From NCBI RefSeq assembly GCF_023702065.1, contig NZ_QFDM01000003.1, forward strand, positions 62,001-126,000: a stretch of 64,000 nucleotides of DNA. The letters are read 5' to 3'. The translations under genes were made by a program, and so were the position numbers. The first letter of the stretch is position 1. Every line of letters begins with the position of its first letter. This document shows positions 27,643 through 36,630 of this stretch, piece by piece. Source of the stretch: Methanoculleus oceani. Its GTDB lineage: Archaea > Halobacteriota > Methanomicrobia > Methanomicrobiales > Methanoculleaceae. The notes under the pieces are model-generated. The model ran no database searches, was not told where the DNA came from, and was given only the letters and a program-made list of their open reading frames with translations.

Positions 27643-28266
27643 ATGATCCTCGAACCGTTCAGCCCGGAAAAGCACCCCGTTAGAGAGGTTGCCGGCCTCA
27701 TCTACGATACCGAGCAGGTGTATTTCTCTCTCGTCTTTGGCAGGGACCGCACAGTAGCCCTCCGGAGGATCGAAAAACTGATCCTGGCGGGCGGCAACGC
27801 CTTCGGGCACGAGAACATCACCTGCGCTGTCCGGGCAGGCAGGGTCGTCGGGATCCTGGTCATGCAGACCCCTCACTCGCCGGGGCTTGCGGAGGAATTT
27901 TTTGTCATCGCCCGTGCGGCCGGCCCCGTCACCGCCGCCAGGTTCCTTCTCGCCGAATGGCTGATCTTTGCACCGAACTACCTGAAGAGAGCGCCGGAAC
28001 CCGGATACTACATCTCCAGCCTCTCGGTCGTCCCGGCCGAGAGGGGCCGGGGGGTCGGCGCTGCCCTGCTCGAAGGTGCCGTCCGGAAGGTCCGGTCCCG
28101 CGGGGGCGGAACAATAGCCCTGAACGTCATCGCCCCCAACCCGGCAGCGGTGCGGTTGTACGAGAGGGCGGGGTTTCGCACCGTATCCACCCATAGAGCG
28201 TGGGTGCCGCATCGGACCCTCAGCGTCCTGACCATGGTCTACGATACGGGAAAGACGGGTCCGTAG
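27643..28266 (+). CDS. GNAT family N-acetyltransferase
   Basis: A 207-residue acetyltransferase. The acetyl-CoA motif is VVPAERGRGVGAALLEGA (R/QxxGxG/A), followed by LNVIAPNPAAVRLYERAGFR. It would transfer acetyl from acetyl-CoA to an amine of unknown substrate. Longer in-frame readings extend upstream but without conservation; ATG 27643 is chosen. Confidence 0.85.
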   Translation: MILEPFSPEKHPVREVAGLIYDTEQVYFSLVFGRDRTVALRRIEKLILAGGNAFGHENITCAVRAGRVVGILVMQTPHSPGLAEEFFVIARAAGPVTAARFLLAEWLIFAPNYLKRAPEPGYYISSLSVVPAERGRGVGAALLEGAVRKVRSRGGGTIALNVIAPNPAAVRLYERAGFRTVSTHRAWVPHRTLSVLTMVYDTGKTGP

Positions 28267-28323
28267 AGCCCTGCCGGGAACGGTTCGATACCGAGATGTC
28301 TGTTGAGAACAGAGAGGACTTAC

Positions 28324-28797
28324 ATGGAACCAATCGAGCACGAGATCTACCCGATGATGCTCTTTCCCACCCTCGAGGTCCGGGATGTCGAGGCGTCCGT
28401 GGATTGGTACACCCGGGTCCTGGGCTTCGCCCTGGTCTACCGGATGCAGGACCCTGAGGGGAGGACGCACCTTGCCCATCTCCGGCGGCTGAAGCACCAG
28501 GATATCCTGCTCGTGCCCCGCCGCGACGACCGCGCCGAACCGTGCCCCGGCGTCACCATCACGCTCGCGTTCGCCGCTGAGGCGGTCGACAGGATCCCCG
28601 CTCTCGACGCCTTCGCCGCACGGGTTGCAGATGCCGGGGCCGTCATCGAAGGGCCGGTGGACCGGCCCTGGAATACCCGGGACGTCGTGGTTCGCGATCC
28701 CGACGGCTACCGTCTGGTCTTCACCACGCCGGACTTTGCACGCATGCGCGATTTCGAGACGACGATGCGAGATGTCCGGAAGGGACCCGGGAAGTAA
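28324..28797 (+). CDS. VOC (glyoxalase-like) family protein
   Basis: A 157-residue vicinal-oxygen-chelate fold protein: FPTLEVRDVEASVDWYTRVLGF, then VTITLAF and VVVRDPDGYRLVFTTPD, which give the paired beta-alpha-beta-beta units. It may be a metal-dependent dioxygenase or lyase or a binding protein. AGAGGA lies upstream of ATG 28324; an earlier ATG at 28303 is less likely. Confidence 0.85.
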   Translation: MEPIEHEIYPMMLFPTLEVRDVEASVDWYTRVLGFALVYRMQDPEGRTHLAHLRRLKHQDILLVPRRDDRAEPCPGVTITLAFAAEAVDRIPALDAFAARVADAGAVIEGPVDRPWNTRDVVVRDPDGYRLVFTTPDFARMRDFETTMRDVRKGPGK

Positions 28798-28829
28798 CTA
28801 TCTCAGGCTCGCATTCCGGCCAAAGCGGA

Positions 28830-30173
28830 TCAGGGTGCCGGCACGAGCCGGTAGACCCTGCCCGTCTCTCCGGTAGGTCCCCTGCTCTCCGCGGTCAGGA
28901 CGTAGAGTTCGTGATCCGCGTCCTCCCCGAACGCGAGGATGTACGCCCCGACGGTCCGGTTTTCCGTCCCGCCCGCGGCCACCTCGACCTCGGTAAACTC
29001 CCACATCTTTTCCGGGTCTTCCGGCGGCGTGGCTGCAAAAATGATCCCGTCGCCCTCGGCGCCCGCCCGGTTCCATTCGCCGAAGATGTAGCGCCCGGCA
29101 AGCGCAGGGAGTGCACTGCCGCGGTAGACGTATCCGCCGATCACGACCTGCCCGATGCCGCCGGGCTGGTCGGCGTTCGGGTACTCGATGATCGCGTCGA
29201 CCAGGGGCTCGCCGCGGCGGCCGACCCGGGGCACGTCCTCCGGCGACTCGCGGGGGTTCTCGGGGTCGAAGGCGTGGTTGCCTTCCCGGAGGTTCCAGCC
29301 GTGGTTGCCGCCCGGGATGATGATCTTCACCGACTCCCAGAGGTACTGCCCGGCGTCGGCGGCGAAGAGGCGGTGCTCCCCCCCGGCGTCGAAGGCCGTG
29401 CGCCAGGGGTTGCGGAGGCCGTAGGCGTAGATCTCGTCCCGCCCCTCTCTTCCGACAAACGGGTTGTCTGCCGGGATGCCATAGGGCTTCGGGCCGTCGA
29501 TGTCGATCCGCAGAATGCTCCCGAGCAGCGTGGTGATATCCTGCCCGTTTCCTCCCGGCGGGTGGCCTCTCCCGACGTCGCGTGCGCCGCCGCCGTCGCC
29601 GAGCGGGATGTAAAGGTAGCCGTCGGGGCCGAAGACGATCGAGCCGCCGTTGTGGTTCGACTGCGGCTGGTCGACCTCCAGGACCACCCGCTCGGAGCCG
29701 GGATCCGCCCGATTGTTGTCTGTCGAGACGGCAAACTCCGATATTCGGCTCGTGTGGTCCCAGCCCCCCGGCGCCCCGGCTCTCGGCGGAGCGCTGTAGT
29801 AGACGAAGAACCTGCCGTTCTCCGCGAACCGGGGGTGAAACGCAAGACCGAGCAGTCCGCGCTCGTCGTAGCCGGACCGCAGCCTGACGACCCGGTCGGT
29901 GATATCCAGGAACGGCTCATCAAGCAGGCGACCGTCGGCGCCGATGACCCGGATGACGCCCGGGAGGTCCGCGACGAAGAGCCGCCCGGTCCCGTCGCCG
30001 GGAGACGCAAGCGCGACAGGCATGGTGAATCCCGCGGCGACCGCCTCAAGGCCCACTCTTTCCGGGGCGACCCGGGGAAGAACAACATCCGGCACGATCT
30101 CCACATCCGGGAGGATGGATCGGGCAGAAGCACTTAAAGGTACCGGGCTATGGAGGTCTACCCGTCGCTTCAT
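28830..30173 (-). CDS. PQQ-dependent sugar dehydrogenase-like protein
   Basis: About 447 residues forming a six-bladed propeller of the soluble glucose dehydrogenase/HHIP-like type. Typical segments are GLLGLAFHPRF, QSNHNGGSIVFGPDGYLYIPLGDGG, NPWRTAFD and GNHGWNLREG. Family enzymes oxidise aldoses with PQQ; methanogens do not make PQQ as far as known, so substrate and cofactor are doubtful. No signal peptide is visible. The start is uncertain: ATG 30173 or further upstream. Confidence 0.82.
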   Translation of the reverse strand: MKRRVDLHSPVPLSASARSILPDVEIVPDVVLPRVAPERVGLEAVAAGFTMPVALASPGDGTGRLFVADLPGVIRVIGADGRLLDEPFLDITDRVVRLRSGYDERGLLGLAFHPRFAENGRFFVYYSAPPRAGAPGGWDHTSRISEFAVSTDNNRADPGSERVVLEVDQPQSNHNGGSIVFGPDGYLYIPLGDGGGARDVGRGHPPGGNGQDITTLLGSILRIDIDGPKPYGIPADNPFVGREGRDEIYAYGLRNPWRTAFDAGGEHRLFAADAGQYLWESVKIIIPGGNHGWNLREGNHAFDPENPRESPEDVPRVGRRGEPLVDAIIEYPNADQPGGIGQVVIGGYVYRGSALPALAGRYIFGEWNRAGAEGDGIIFAATPPEDPEKMWEFTEVEVAAGGTENRTVGAYILAFGEDADHELYVLTAESRGPTGETGRVYRLVPAP

Positions 30174-30317
30174 CTGCGGCATGCGGGGACCCCGATGTCT
30201 CCGCCGGCGAAAGCGACGGCAAGTGCCGTGGCGAACCGGGTCCCGCACTCTTCGCGAGAAAGAGGGGACCGTCGGTGAGGCGGCAGCAAGGGGGACCGAT
30301 GTGGCCTCCGTTCCGGG

Positions 30318-30560
30318 TCAACCCGGGCCTCTTTCCTCTTCCATCCTCTTCGCCTTCATCTCCTTCGCCCGGTCGATGAGGTACTCCAGTTCGACCAGTT
30401 CGCCGGCAGTCCCGCAGGCGCCTCTGCTGCACGCCTCGTCGTGCAGCCTCCAGCACTCCTGCTCGATGCGTTTGAGGTCGTCCATCGAATAGAGGTGGTA
30501 TCGGGCAAGGATCTCTCCATGCTCACGGACGAACGCAGCGATCTCCTCAAGGAGAGCCAT
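30318..30560 (-). CDS. hypothetical protein
   Basis: A helical 80-residue protein with acidic and basic runs and two cysteines (CSRGAC). No family is recognised. The start at 30560 is chosen because residues upstream look like shadow translation. Confidence 0.5.
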   Translation of the reverse strand: MALLEEIAAFVREHGEILARYHLYSMDDLKRIEQECWRLHDEACSRGACGTAGELVELEYLIDRAKEMKAKRMEEERGPG

Positions 30561-30739
30561 TCGATCCGCTCTTGCCGTCTTTTCCGGCGATCCTGCAGTG
30601 CACCGGCCTGCCCCGGAAGTGATGCGCTCCATACTACGCCCTCACCGCACGAGAAGTTAGCCTTTCCGAAACGACGGTAACCCGCTTCACCGGCAGGAAT
30701 GCGGCTCGATTCCGGCATGCGCCCCAAAGACTGCACCGG

Positions 30740-31126
30740 TCATTCCCGGCTGATCCGCGAAAAGATTTCCTTCACGCTTCCCGAAACGATGAAGGCGACA
30801 CCCCGCACCCAGACCGTAAAGAAATCCAGGGCAACGGAGAGAAGTGTCTCTTCAGGGAACATACGGTTGCGCACGTTCCGGAGCGAAAAGCACGCGAGCA
30901 GCATCCATACGGTTGCAACGAGCCCCTGGCCGACCATCGAGATCCAGAGCCCGAGGGTGGCGAAGACCAGCGCCATGCTGTAGCCGAGGATGCTCGTGAA
31001 GAGCGCCGAGAAGAAGTTCAGCACCGCGCCGCGCGACAGCACGTCGCGGAGCTGCGGCAGGAGCATGACCGCGAAGAGTATCGTGATGCCGGTTATTGCA
31101 AGGTCCTGCCAGCTCGTTTTGATCAC
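30740..31126 (-). CDS. hypothetical three-helix membrane protein
   Basis: About 128 residues with three hydrophobic segments (ITGITILFAVMLL, ALFTSILGYSMALVFATLGLWISMV and AFIVSGSV). The start may be GTG 31126 or TTG 31165; no strong ribosome site separates them. Function is unknown. Confidence 0.6.
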   Translation of the reverse strand: MIKTSWQDLAITGITILFAVMLLPQLRDVLSRGAVLNFFSALFTSILGYSMALVFATLGLWISMVGQGLVATVWMLLACFSLRNVRNRMFPEETLLSVALDFFTVWVRGVAFIVSGSVKEIFSRISRE

Positions 31127-31245
31127 TTCAGCCCGTGCACGCGCGGTGCAACGTAGAGATATCAACCTGTGGACATATCAGTTCACCATATTCGCGCCCG
31201 TGTGGGCGGCCGGGTGCGCGGCGTTTCCCCGGCCAGCCGTCCCGT

Positions 31246-33429
31246 TCAGAGCACCGCCGTCTTCAGGTAGTCGTTCTCCGCGGCGATCGCCCTCTCCCGC
31301 CACTCGACGGGGAGCGTCGCGTACCTCTCGTCGAACCCCGGCGAGACAAAAAGCCCGGTGCCGCCGTTCTCGAGCGTCCAGACCTCCTGTCCCGGCGTGA
31401 ACGTGCCGTCGATCTCGTTCTCCACCGCGTGATGGACGATCGCGTCGATCCTTTTTACCACCGACGCGGCGACGAGGTTCGGGGCGAGGTAGGACTGGTC
31501 GGTATCCTCGCCGATGAGGTAGACGTCACCGGTCTCCCGGACGGCATCAACGATCCCGGTGTTTCCGGAGCCTGCGATCATCAGGATGACGTCGACACCC
31601 TCTGCACGGAGGCCGCGGGCGAGCTCCCCCGCACGCTCCGGCATGCCGAACCCCTCGAAACTCTCGCCGACGTAAGCCACCGTCACGTTCACGGATGCGT
31701 CGTGCGCTTTCGCCCCCGCCCGGAACCCTTCGACGAACGGATCGATGACGGAGACCGGAGCACCGGCAACCGCACCGATCCGGCCCGTCTCCGTCATATC
31801 CGTCGCCATCACGCCCGCGAGGTAGGACGCCCCGTAGGGGACCATCACGACGTCGCACGCGTTCGGGAGAGCAAAGTCCGCCTGCTCGAGGGTGAAGAAC
31901 CGGATGTCGGGGTTCTTCTCCGCCCACGCCCGGGAGGCGTCGGTGAACTGGAACCCCTCGGTGATCACGAGGTCGGGCTTCTCGGTGAAGTTCCCGGCAG
32001 AGAATACGGCGTCGAGGAGCGCCAGATCGTCGTACGAACACTCCCGCTTGGTGAAGTCAAACGACTCCTGCGCCCGGAAGAGGCCGCGGTACGCCGAGTC
32101 GGCGAACGACCGGTCGCCCTTCGCCAGCGGGTAGACCATCCAGATCACCGGCTCATCGCCGGTGCCGGCCGCCGGGTCGTAGGAGAGGCCGGGGAGGGCC
32201 ACCGATACGTCTGCGGAAGGTATCGGAGTGCCCTCCGAGAACGCTCCGCCTTCAACCCCCCAGCGGGTGTAGTATCCGACGATCGGGCCTGCCGAGGGGG
32301 TTTCGGAGAACCGGAGGGGGCCCGAGGCGCCGGTGACGGCGGGGTGAGCGCCCGTACGGATCATCGCCGCGGCTTCGCTCGCCTCCTGGGGGTCCCAGCC
32401 TTTGGCGGTGCCGTCGCCGGAGACGACCCACCGGAGGGATTTTGCGAGCGGTTCTGCCGGGACCGCCTCCTGCCGTGCCGCGGTGTAGACGGCAAGGAGA
32501 AGAGCGTCGTAAGTCTGTGCGGCAAACGGCGGCGGTGCCTCGCCGAAGATCTCCTCGTAGGCGACAGCGTACCCGGTCGAGGGGTCGGGGGAGAGCGACG
32601 TGCCCCGGATGCCCTCCGCCCGCTGCCCGAGGCTCGCGAGCAGGTAGGGCGAGCGGCCGGCATCGGTCAGGAAGAGGCCGGCGGGGGAGCCTGCGGCGGA
32701 GAGCGCATCGGAAAGCCGGACCGCCTCCTCCGGGTACACGGCGGCAACGACCACCTCAGGCTCTTCCTCCCCGATCCGTGCGGCAATCTCCGTGAAATTA
32801 TCCGACGCGTTGAGGGATACCGCTCCGGCGATCCGGACCCCGTTCATCGCGGCCGCTGCCGGGGCAAGCCGTGCAAACGTCTCCCCGTAGGGCGTGCTCG
32901 CGGTCACGAGCGAGACGGTTTTGACGCCGTCTTCCCGGAGGAGCCGGAAGACTGCCTCCACCTGCCGGCCGTCGGCGGGACAGGTCCTCCAGAAGAGGTC
33001 ATTATCTTTGAACTCGGCCGTGACGAGTCCCGTCGTGACGCTCGAGGAGATGAGGAGTTTGCCCCGTCCGGTGACGATGGGAGCAGCCTGCACGAGTTCC
33101 GCGCTTGTCGCGGGGCCGATGATGATATCGATATCGTCGCGCCCGGCGAGTTCCTCCGCGTATGCGGAGGCGTTGCCGGTGCTCGTGTCCCGGTATACGA
33201 GCTCGATCGTGCGGCCGCCCTGCCGGCTCATCGCATCCGCCGCCCAGGCGAGTGCGTCCGGCGAGTGCATGGCAAGCGGTCCGCTCCCGGGCAGCAGGAC
33301 GCCGATACGGACGGGACCGGGATCGGCCGCGGCGGTGCATCCTGCAAAATAGACTCCTAGCGTGACCATGCAGAAGAACGTGAGGATCAGAATAAGGGCG
33401 ATTCCAGGGAACGATGGTCGTGCAGTCAT
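31246..33429 (-). CDS. fused LivJ-type and BMP-type substrate-binding lipoprotein
   Basis: A 727-residue lipoprotein (signal with VYFAGC, cysteine near 31). Residues about 40-370 are a type I periplasmic binding protein of the branched-chain amino acid/LivJ class (RIGVLLPGSGPLA, IIIGPATSAELVQAAPI). Residues about 420-720 are a BMP/PnrA-type nucleoside-binding domain (DLVITEGFQF, YLAGVMATDM, IGAVAGAPV). Each half is the usual length of a separate protein. No ABC permease lies near, so the partner is unknown; it could also be a sensor. Confidence 0.85.
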   Translation of the reverse strand: MTARPSFPGIALILILTFFCMVTLGVYFAGCTAAADPGPVRIGVLLPGSGPLAMHSPDALAWAADAMSRQGGRTIELVYRDTSTGNASAYAEELAGRDDIDIIIGPATSAELVQAAPIVTGRGKLLISSSVTTGLVTAEFKDNDLFWRTCPADGRQVEAVFRLLREDGVKTVSLVTASTPYGETFARLAPAAAAMNGVRIAGAVSLNASDNFTEIAARIGEEEPEVVVAAVYPEEAVRLSDALSAAGSPAGLFLTDAGRSPYLLASLGQRAEGIRGTSLSPDPSTGYAVAYEEIFGEAPPPFAAQTYDALLLAVYTAARQEAVPAEPLAKSLRWVVSGDGTAKGWDPQEASEAAAMIRTGAHPAVTGASGPLRFSETPSAGPIVGYYTRWGVEGGAFSEGTPIPSADVSVALPGLSYDPAAGTGDEPVIWMVYPLAKGDRSFADSAYRGLFRAQESFDFTKRECSYDDLALLDAVFSAGNFTEKPDLVITEGFQFTDASRAWAEKNPDIRFFTLEQADFALPNACDVVMVPYGASYLAGVMATDMTETGRIGAVAGAPVSVIDPFVEGFRAGAKAHDASVNVTVAYVGESFEGFGMPERAGELARGLRAEGVDVILMIAGSGNTGIVDAVRETGDVYLIGEDTDQSYLAPNLVAASVVKRIDAIVHHAVENEIDGTFTPGQEVWTLENGGTGLFVSPGFDERYATLPVEWRERAIAAENDYLKTAVL

Positions 33430-33833
33430 GGTAACGTCCGGGCGCCTGTGATCGGTATACTTCGCCGGCGGTTCAAATATGGTTTTTTATTCGTTTCCGG
33501 CGACGGATGCAGCGGGATCGGATCCTGCCGAATAACGTTGAGTAATGTAATGCCGGGCTGTCTTCCGCTACTGCCGGCGGGCAGATCCAATCCCTGCCGC
33601 CGCAAAATAGCGTTATTGTCTCCCGGTAAACGTGAGCGAATCCGGTACGTCCGGTGGACGCCTGTCTGTCCGGGGCGGAACTTCAAGCGCACCCGTGTGC
33701 TCCGGGTCTTCTGCCGCGGAAACCGGAAGGCCCGGCGTCCTGCCCGGTCAGGCAGCGGAATACTCCACCGGAATGCTGATGCAATACCATCGGGATGCGC
33801 CGGGTATATATCTTAAAAATGACAGGGATGACC
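33430..33833. other. divergent intergenic region
   Basis: About 400 bases. TATATA at 33805-33810 lies 24 bases before the DUF4405 start at 33834, suggesting a leaderless or near-leaderless transcript. An AT-rich stretch at about 33470-33495 could be the promoter for the binding-protein gene. No gene is recognised between. Confidence 0.5.
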
Positions 33834-34136
33834 ATGAAACAGATCACCATCAACGCGCTCGTCGACATCGGGTGCCTGATCACGTTTATTCCCTCGGTCA
33901 TTTCCGGACTCGTGCTCTATCTTGTCCTGCCTTCCGGAGGAGGGGCGGGCAGCGGATGGGAATTATTCCTCGACATCCCCCGCAGCCAGTGGGTCGTCAT
34001 GCACGACAATTCAAGTCTCGTGTTTGCCGCCCTGATAATCGTCCACCTGCTCCTGCACTGGAAGTTCTTCCGGCATATCGACAGGTACCTTACCCGAAAT
34101 AAAACGAGCAATGCACAACCGCCGGGCGACCAATAA
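33834..34136 (+). CDS. DUF4405-like membrane protein
   Basis: About 100 residues. There are three hydrophobic segments: LVDIGCLITFIPSVISGLVLYLVL, SSLVFAALIIVHLLLHWKFF and a loop with WVVMHDNSS. Conserved histidines (VVMHD, IIVHLLLHW) resemble haem-binding cytochrome b-like DUF4405 proteins. A redox membrane role is plausible. The start may be ATG 33828 or 33834. Confidence 0.7.
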   Translation: MKQITINALVDIGCLITFIPSVISGLVLYLVLPSGGGAGSGWELFLDIPRSQWVVMHDNSSLVFAALIIVHLLLHWKFFRHIDRYLTRNKTSNAQPPGDQ

Positions 34137-34162
34137 CGTGAAGGGGCTCCGGAGTATACGGC

Positions 34163-34647
34163 CTATCGGTCTTCATCCAGGGTCTTTGTCATCGCGTAGT
34201 AGTCCAGTCGTTTCCCATTCCGGACGGGAATATACGCCGCGCATTCCGTTGTGTAGCCCAGCACGTCGTAGAACCGTTTCGACGGAAGCGAAGCGGAGAG
34301 ATCGACTCTTCTGACACCGCGATCGAGTGCCTCCCTCTCCAGGGCCTGCATCAGGAGGGCGCCGTATCCCTGCGCTGGCGGGAGGGGTGCACGAAGACCC
34401 GTTTGATCGTCGTGCCGAGCAGGGTTCCGGTGCCGACGATCCGGCCGCCGGGTTCGAGGACGAAGGTGCAGCCCCGATCTGCGTTCTCCATGATCTGTTC
34501 TACGGTGTGGTATTCGAGGAAGAAGTCAATCGCCTCCCGCGGGTATACCGGCGCATACGAAGCCTCTATCGTCCCGGTGACGAGCCGGCTCACGTCCTCT
34601 AAGTCCCGGGGGCGGAATCTCCGGAGGGGGACATCCTGCTCGGCCAT
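34163..34647 (-). pseudogene. frameshifted GNAT acetyltransferase
   Basis: The first half (34647 down to about 34370) reads MAEQDVPLRRFRPRDLEDVS through TIKRVFVHPSRQ, then stops. The second half, in another frame, continues GYGALLMQALEREAL and SKRFYDVLGYT, the rest of the acetyl-CoA site and C-terminus. One missing base near 34370-34380 explains it. It is either a recent pseudogene or an assembly error. Confidence 0.8.
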
Positions 34648-34707
34648 GATCCTCGCGAGAGAGATGGTGCTTCTTGCGGGATAATCGTTCCGGGGAATCC
34701 GTTCCCG

Positions 34708-35295
34708 CTATTCCCCGGGCAGGGTTATCGACGCGAGCCAGGCATGGTGTCCTTCGGCCTGGATGCTATTCTCGAAGACCGCCGGCCGGATGTAATTGAC
34801 GGACCACCCGTCCCGGAAGGTATCCCGTATCTCACTCTTCGCGATCCTCCTTGGAAGAGGGTATTCGCCGGGATTTTGGTCGCTGAAGCAGAGCATGAAG
34901 TAGTTCCCGCCGGGGGCGAGAACGGCCGCGAGGCTCTCCACGAAGACCGGCCGGTCTTCGTCGGAGAGGGTATGGAAGAGGCCGGAATCGATGACGGTAT
35001 CGAACTTCCTGTTGAGTCCGGGGAGGTCCAGTGCGTTCCAGACAAGGAAGTGCGCCTGCAGCCCTCTTCCGGCCGCCTTCTCTTCAGCTTTCCTGATCGC
35101 AAGAGAGGCGGTGTCGATCCCGAACGCCTCATGCCCTTCTTCCGCAAAAAAGAGAACGTGATCCCCTGTTCCGCACCCTACGTCCAGGACGGAGCCGGTA
35201 ACCTCTCCCGCACGGGCGAGCTCGACGAACGCCTGCTGGGGGCGGCCGATGTCCCAGGGAGGGGTGCCCCGGTAGACCGAATCGAAGATATCCAT
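34708..35295 (-). CDS. class I SAM-dependent methyltransferase
   Basis: A 195-residue methyltransferase with SAM motif I VLDVGCGTGDH, acidic motif II FGIDTAS, and motif IV-like FDTVIDSGLFHTL. The N-terminal TPPWDIGRPQ resembles thiopurine/halide-type small-molecule methyltransferases. The substrate is unknown. Confidence 0.88.
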   Translation of the reverse strand: MDIFDSVYRGTPPWDIGRPQQAFVELARAGEVTGSVLDVGCGTGDHVLFFAEEGHEAFGIDTASLAIRKAEEKAAGRGLQAHFLVWNALDLPGLNRKFDTVIDSGLFHTLSDEDRPVFVESLAAVLAPGGNYFMLCFSDQNPGEYPLPRRIAKSEIRDTFRDGWSVNYIRPAVFENSIQAEGHHAWLASITLPGE

Positions 35296-35409
35296 AGGTT
35301 ATATTGATCCGGGGGCGATTTAACCGGTTCTGCAGTATTCAAGCGGGCAGAACCGGATATCGGATCGGAAGCGGGGTTCGCGAACGCTCACGGCAGAGAG
35401 ATCCGGCCT

Positions 35410-36165
35410 TTATCTCTCCCCCTCAACTCCCGAAAACGCCGGGCACCCGGTGACGCAGAGGCTGCACCGGATCGTTGCCGTCCTGGCGATCAACGGCGCA
35501 AGCGGGGCCACACTCCTGAGCAGCAACTGCCGCCGGAGCAGCCACTTCACGACCGGGACAACCGGGGGCGGGATCCATGCACGCACGGTCCGGCACCGGA
35601 ACGCGTCGACACCGTCCGGGCCGATCGCCCCTTCCGGGCATGCCCGGATGCAGGCTCCGCATCCGGTACAGAGCGGCGCAGGGTTTTCTCCTGCCACGCC
35701 GCCAATTCCTGCTTCCTGGACCGGGGCTCCGGTCGCGACACCGCTCATCAACAGTCGCGGACCGAAGCGGGGAGTGAGGAGAACGGTGTTTTTCCCGATC
35801 TCCCCAAGCCCCCCGGCCGCTGCAACATGCTTCAGCCGGACGACTCCCTGCACCCTCCCGTCGACAATCCGCACGGGCAGGTAGAGCGGGATAGGACGGG
35901 ACGGGATATGCTCCGCATCCAGGCAGCCGGCGAGCCGTACGGCAGCGTTGTCCAGGCTCTCTGCAATCCGGAGCATCTCGCGGGTCTTCTCCTTTTGCGG
36001 CATCCGGTACACCGGGACCGGGACTTCCTTCCCGAAGACGATCACGGACCGGGCGGCCGGGAAGAACTCCAGGACCGATGCCCTGTCCGCATCGGTGAGA
36101 TCCTCGATGCCGACCCGGGCGAAGACGTCGACTCCCTCATCTCTAAAGAACGTCGCAAGATCCAT
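35410..36165 (-). CDS. 4Fe-4S protein of the epoxyqueuosine-reductase type
   Basis: About 251 residues. It shares the QueG-like core (SVIVFGKEVPV, GEIGKNTVLLTPRFGPRL) and two ferredoxin clusters: CTGCGACIRACP and CSLCVTGCP. It lacks the HEAT-like C-terminus and cobalamin region of true QueG, so the product may be a reductase of another corrinoid or a relative. The start ATG 36165 is chosen over 36204. Confidence 0.8.
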   Translation of the reverse strand: MDLATFFRDEGVDVFARVGIEDLTDADRASVLEFFPAARSVIVFGKEVPVPVYRMPQKEKTREMLRIAESLDNAAVRLAGCLDAEHIPSRPIPLYLPVRIVDGRVQGVVRLKHVAAAGGLGEIGKNTVLLTPRFGPRLLMSGVATGAPVQEAGIGGVAGENPAPLCTGCGACIRACPEGAIGPDGVDAFRCRTVRAWIPPPVVPVVKWLLRRQLLLRSVAPLAPLIARTATIRCSLCVTGCPAFSGVEGER

Positions 36166-36225
36166 CCCGGCACTTCCTGGAATGCATGGGTGTGAATGCC
36201 TCATCAGGGTATTGGTGAGGCTGTC

Positions 36226-36553
36226 ATGGAATTGTTTTCCTCGCTATATTCTGGGGTGGAGATGGCGGCGAGGTTGCTTTTCTTCCCCGGAGGCACCCCC
36301 CGCACGACGCGGAAATGCAGCGGCCCGAAGTCCGGAACCCGGGCACGTTCCCGCCGTCCTGGTCGTCGCAGTCGCCACGAACCTCGTCGACAGGCTCGGC
36401 ACGCCGTACGGGGGATATCCGCCCCTCGCACAGGCGGTGGGGCTGGCGCTCGTCCTCGGCACCCCGATCTTCGCCGTCGCGGTATCCCGGGTATTCGGAG
36501 GCGGGCCCGGTACGGACGGCGTCCCGCAGGCCGAACAGGCGGCCGGGGACTGA
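36226..36553 (+). pseudogene. possible frameshifted small membrane protein gene
   Basis: ATG 36226 follows GGTGAGG and reads MELFSSLYSGVEMAARLLFFPGG before losing coding character. A second frame continues with two hydrophobic stretches (VPAVLVVAVATNLV and LAQAVGLALVLGTPIFAVAV) to a stop at 36553. A frameshift near 36340 would join them. This is weak evidence. Confidence 0.35.
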
Positions 36554-36630
36554 TACCGCCGCACGACGGCCGTGATCGGCAGGAGATACCGGCAGAGCTC
36601 CGGGACGCCTGGACAGACAAACGGTCGATC

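Noticed and set aside
31135-33360. 741-codon open frame opposite the LivJ-BMP fusion
   Set aside because: Same reason: high-GC antisense reading with no recognised domain.
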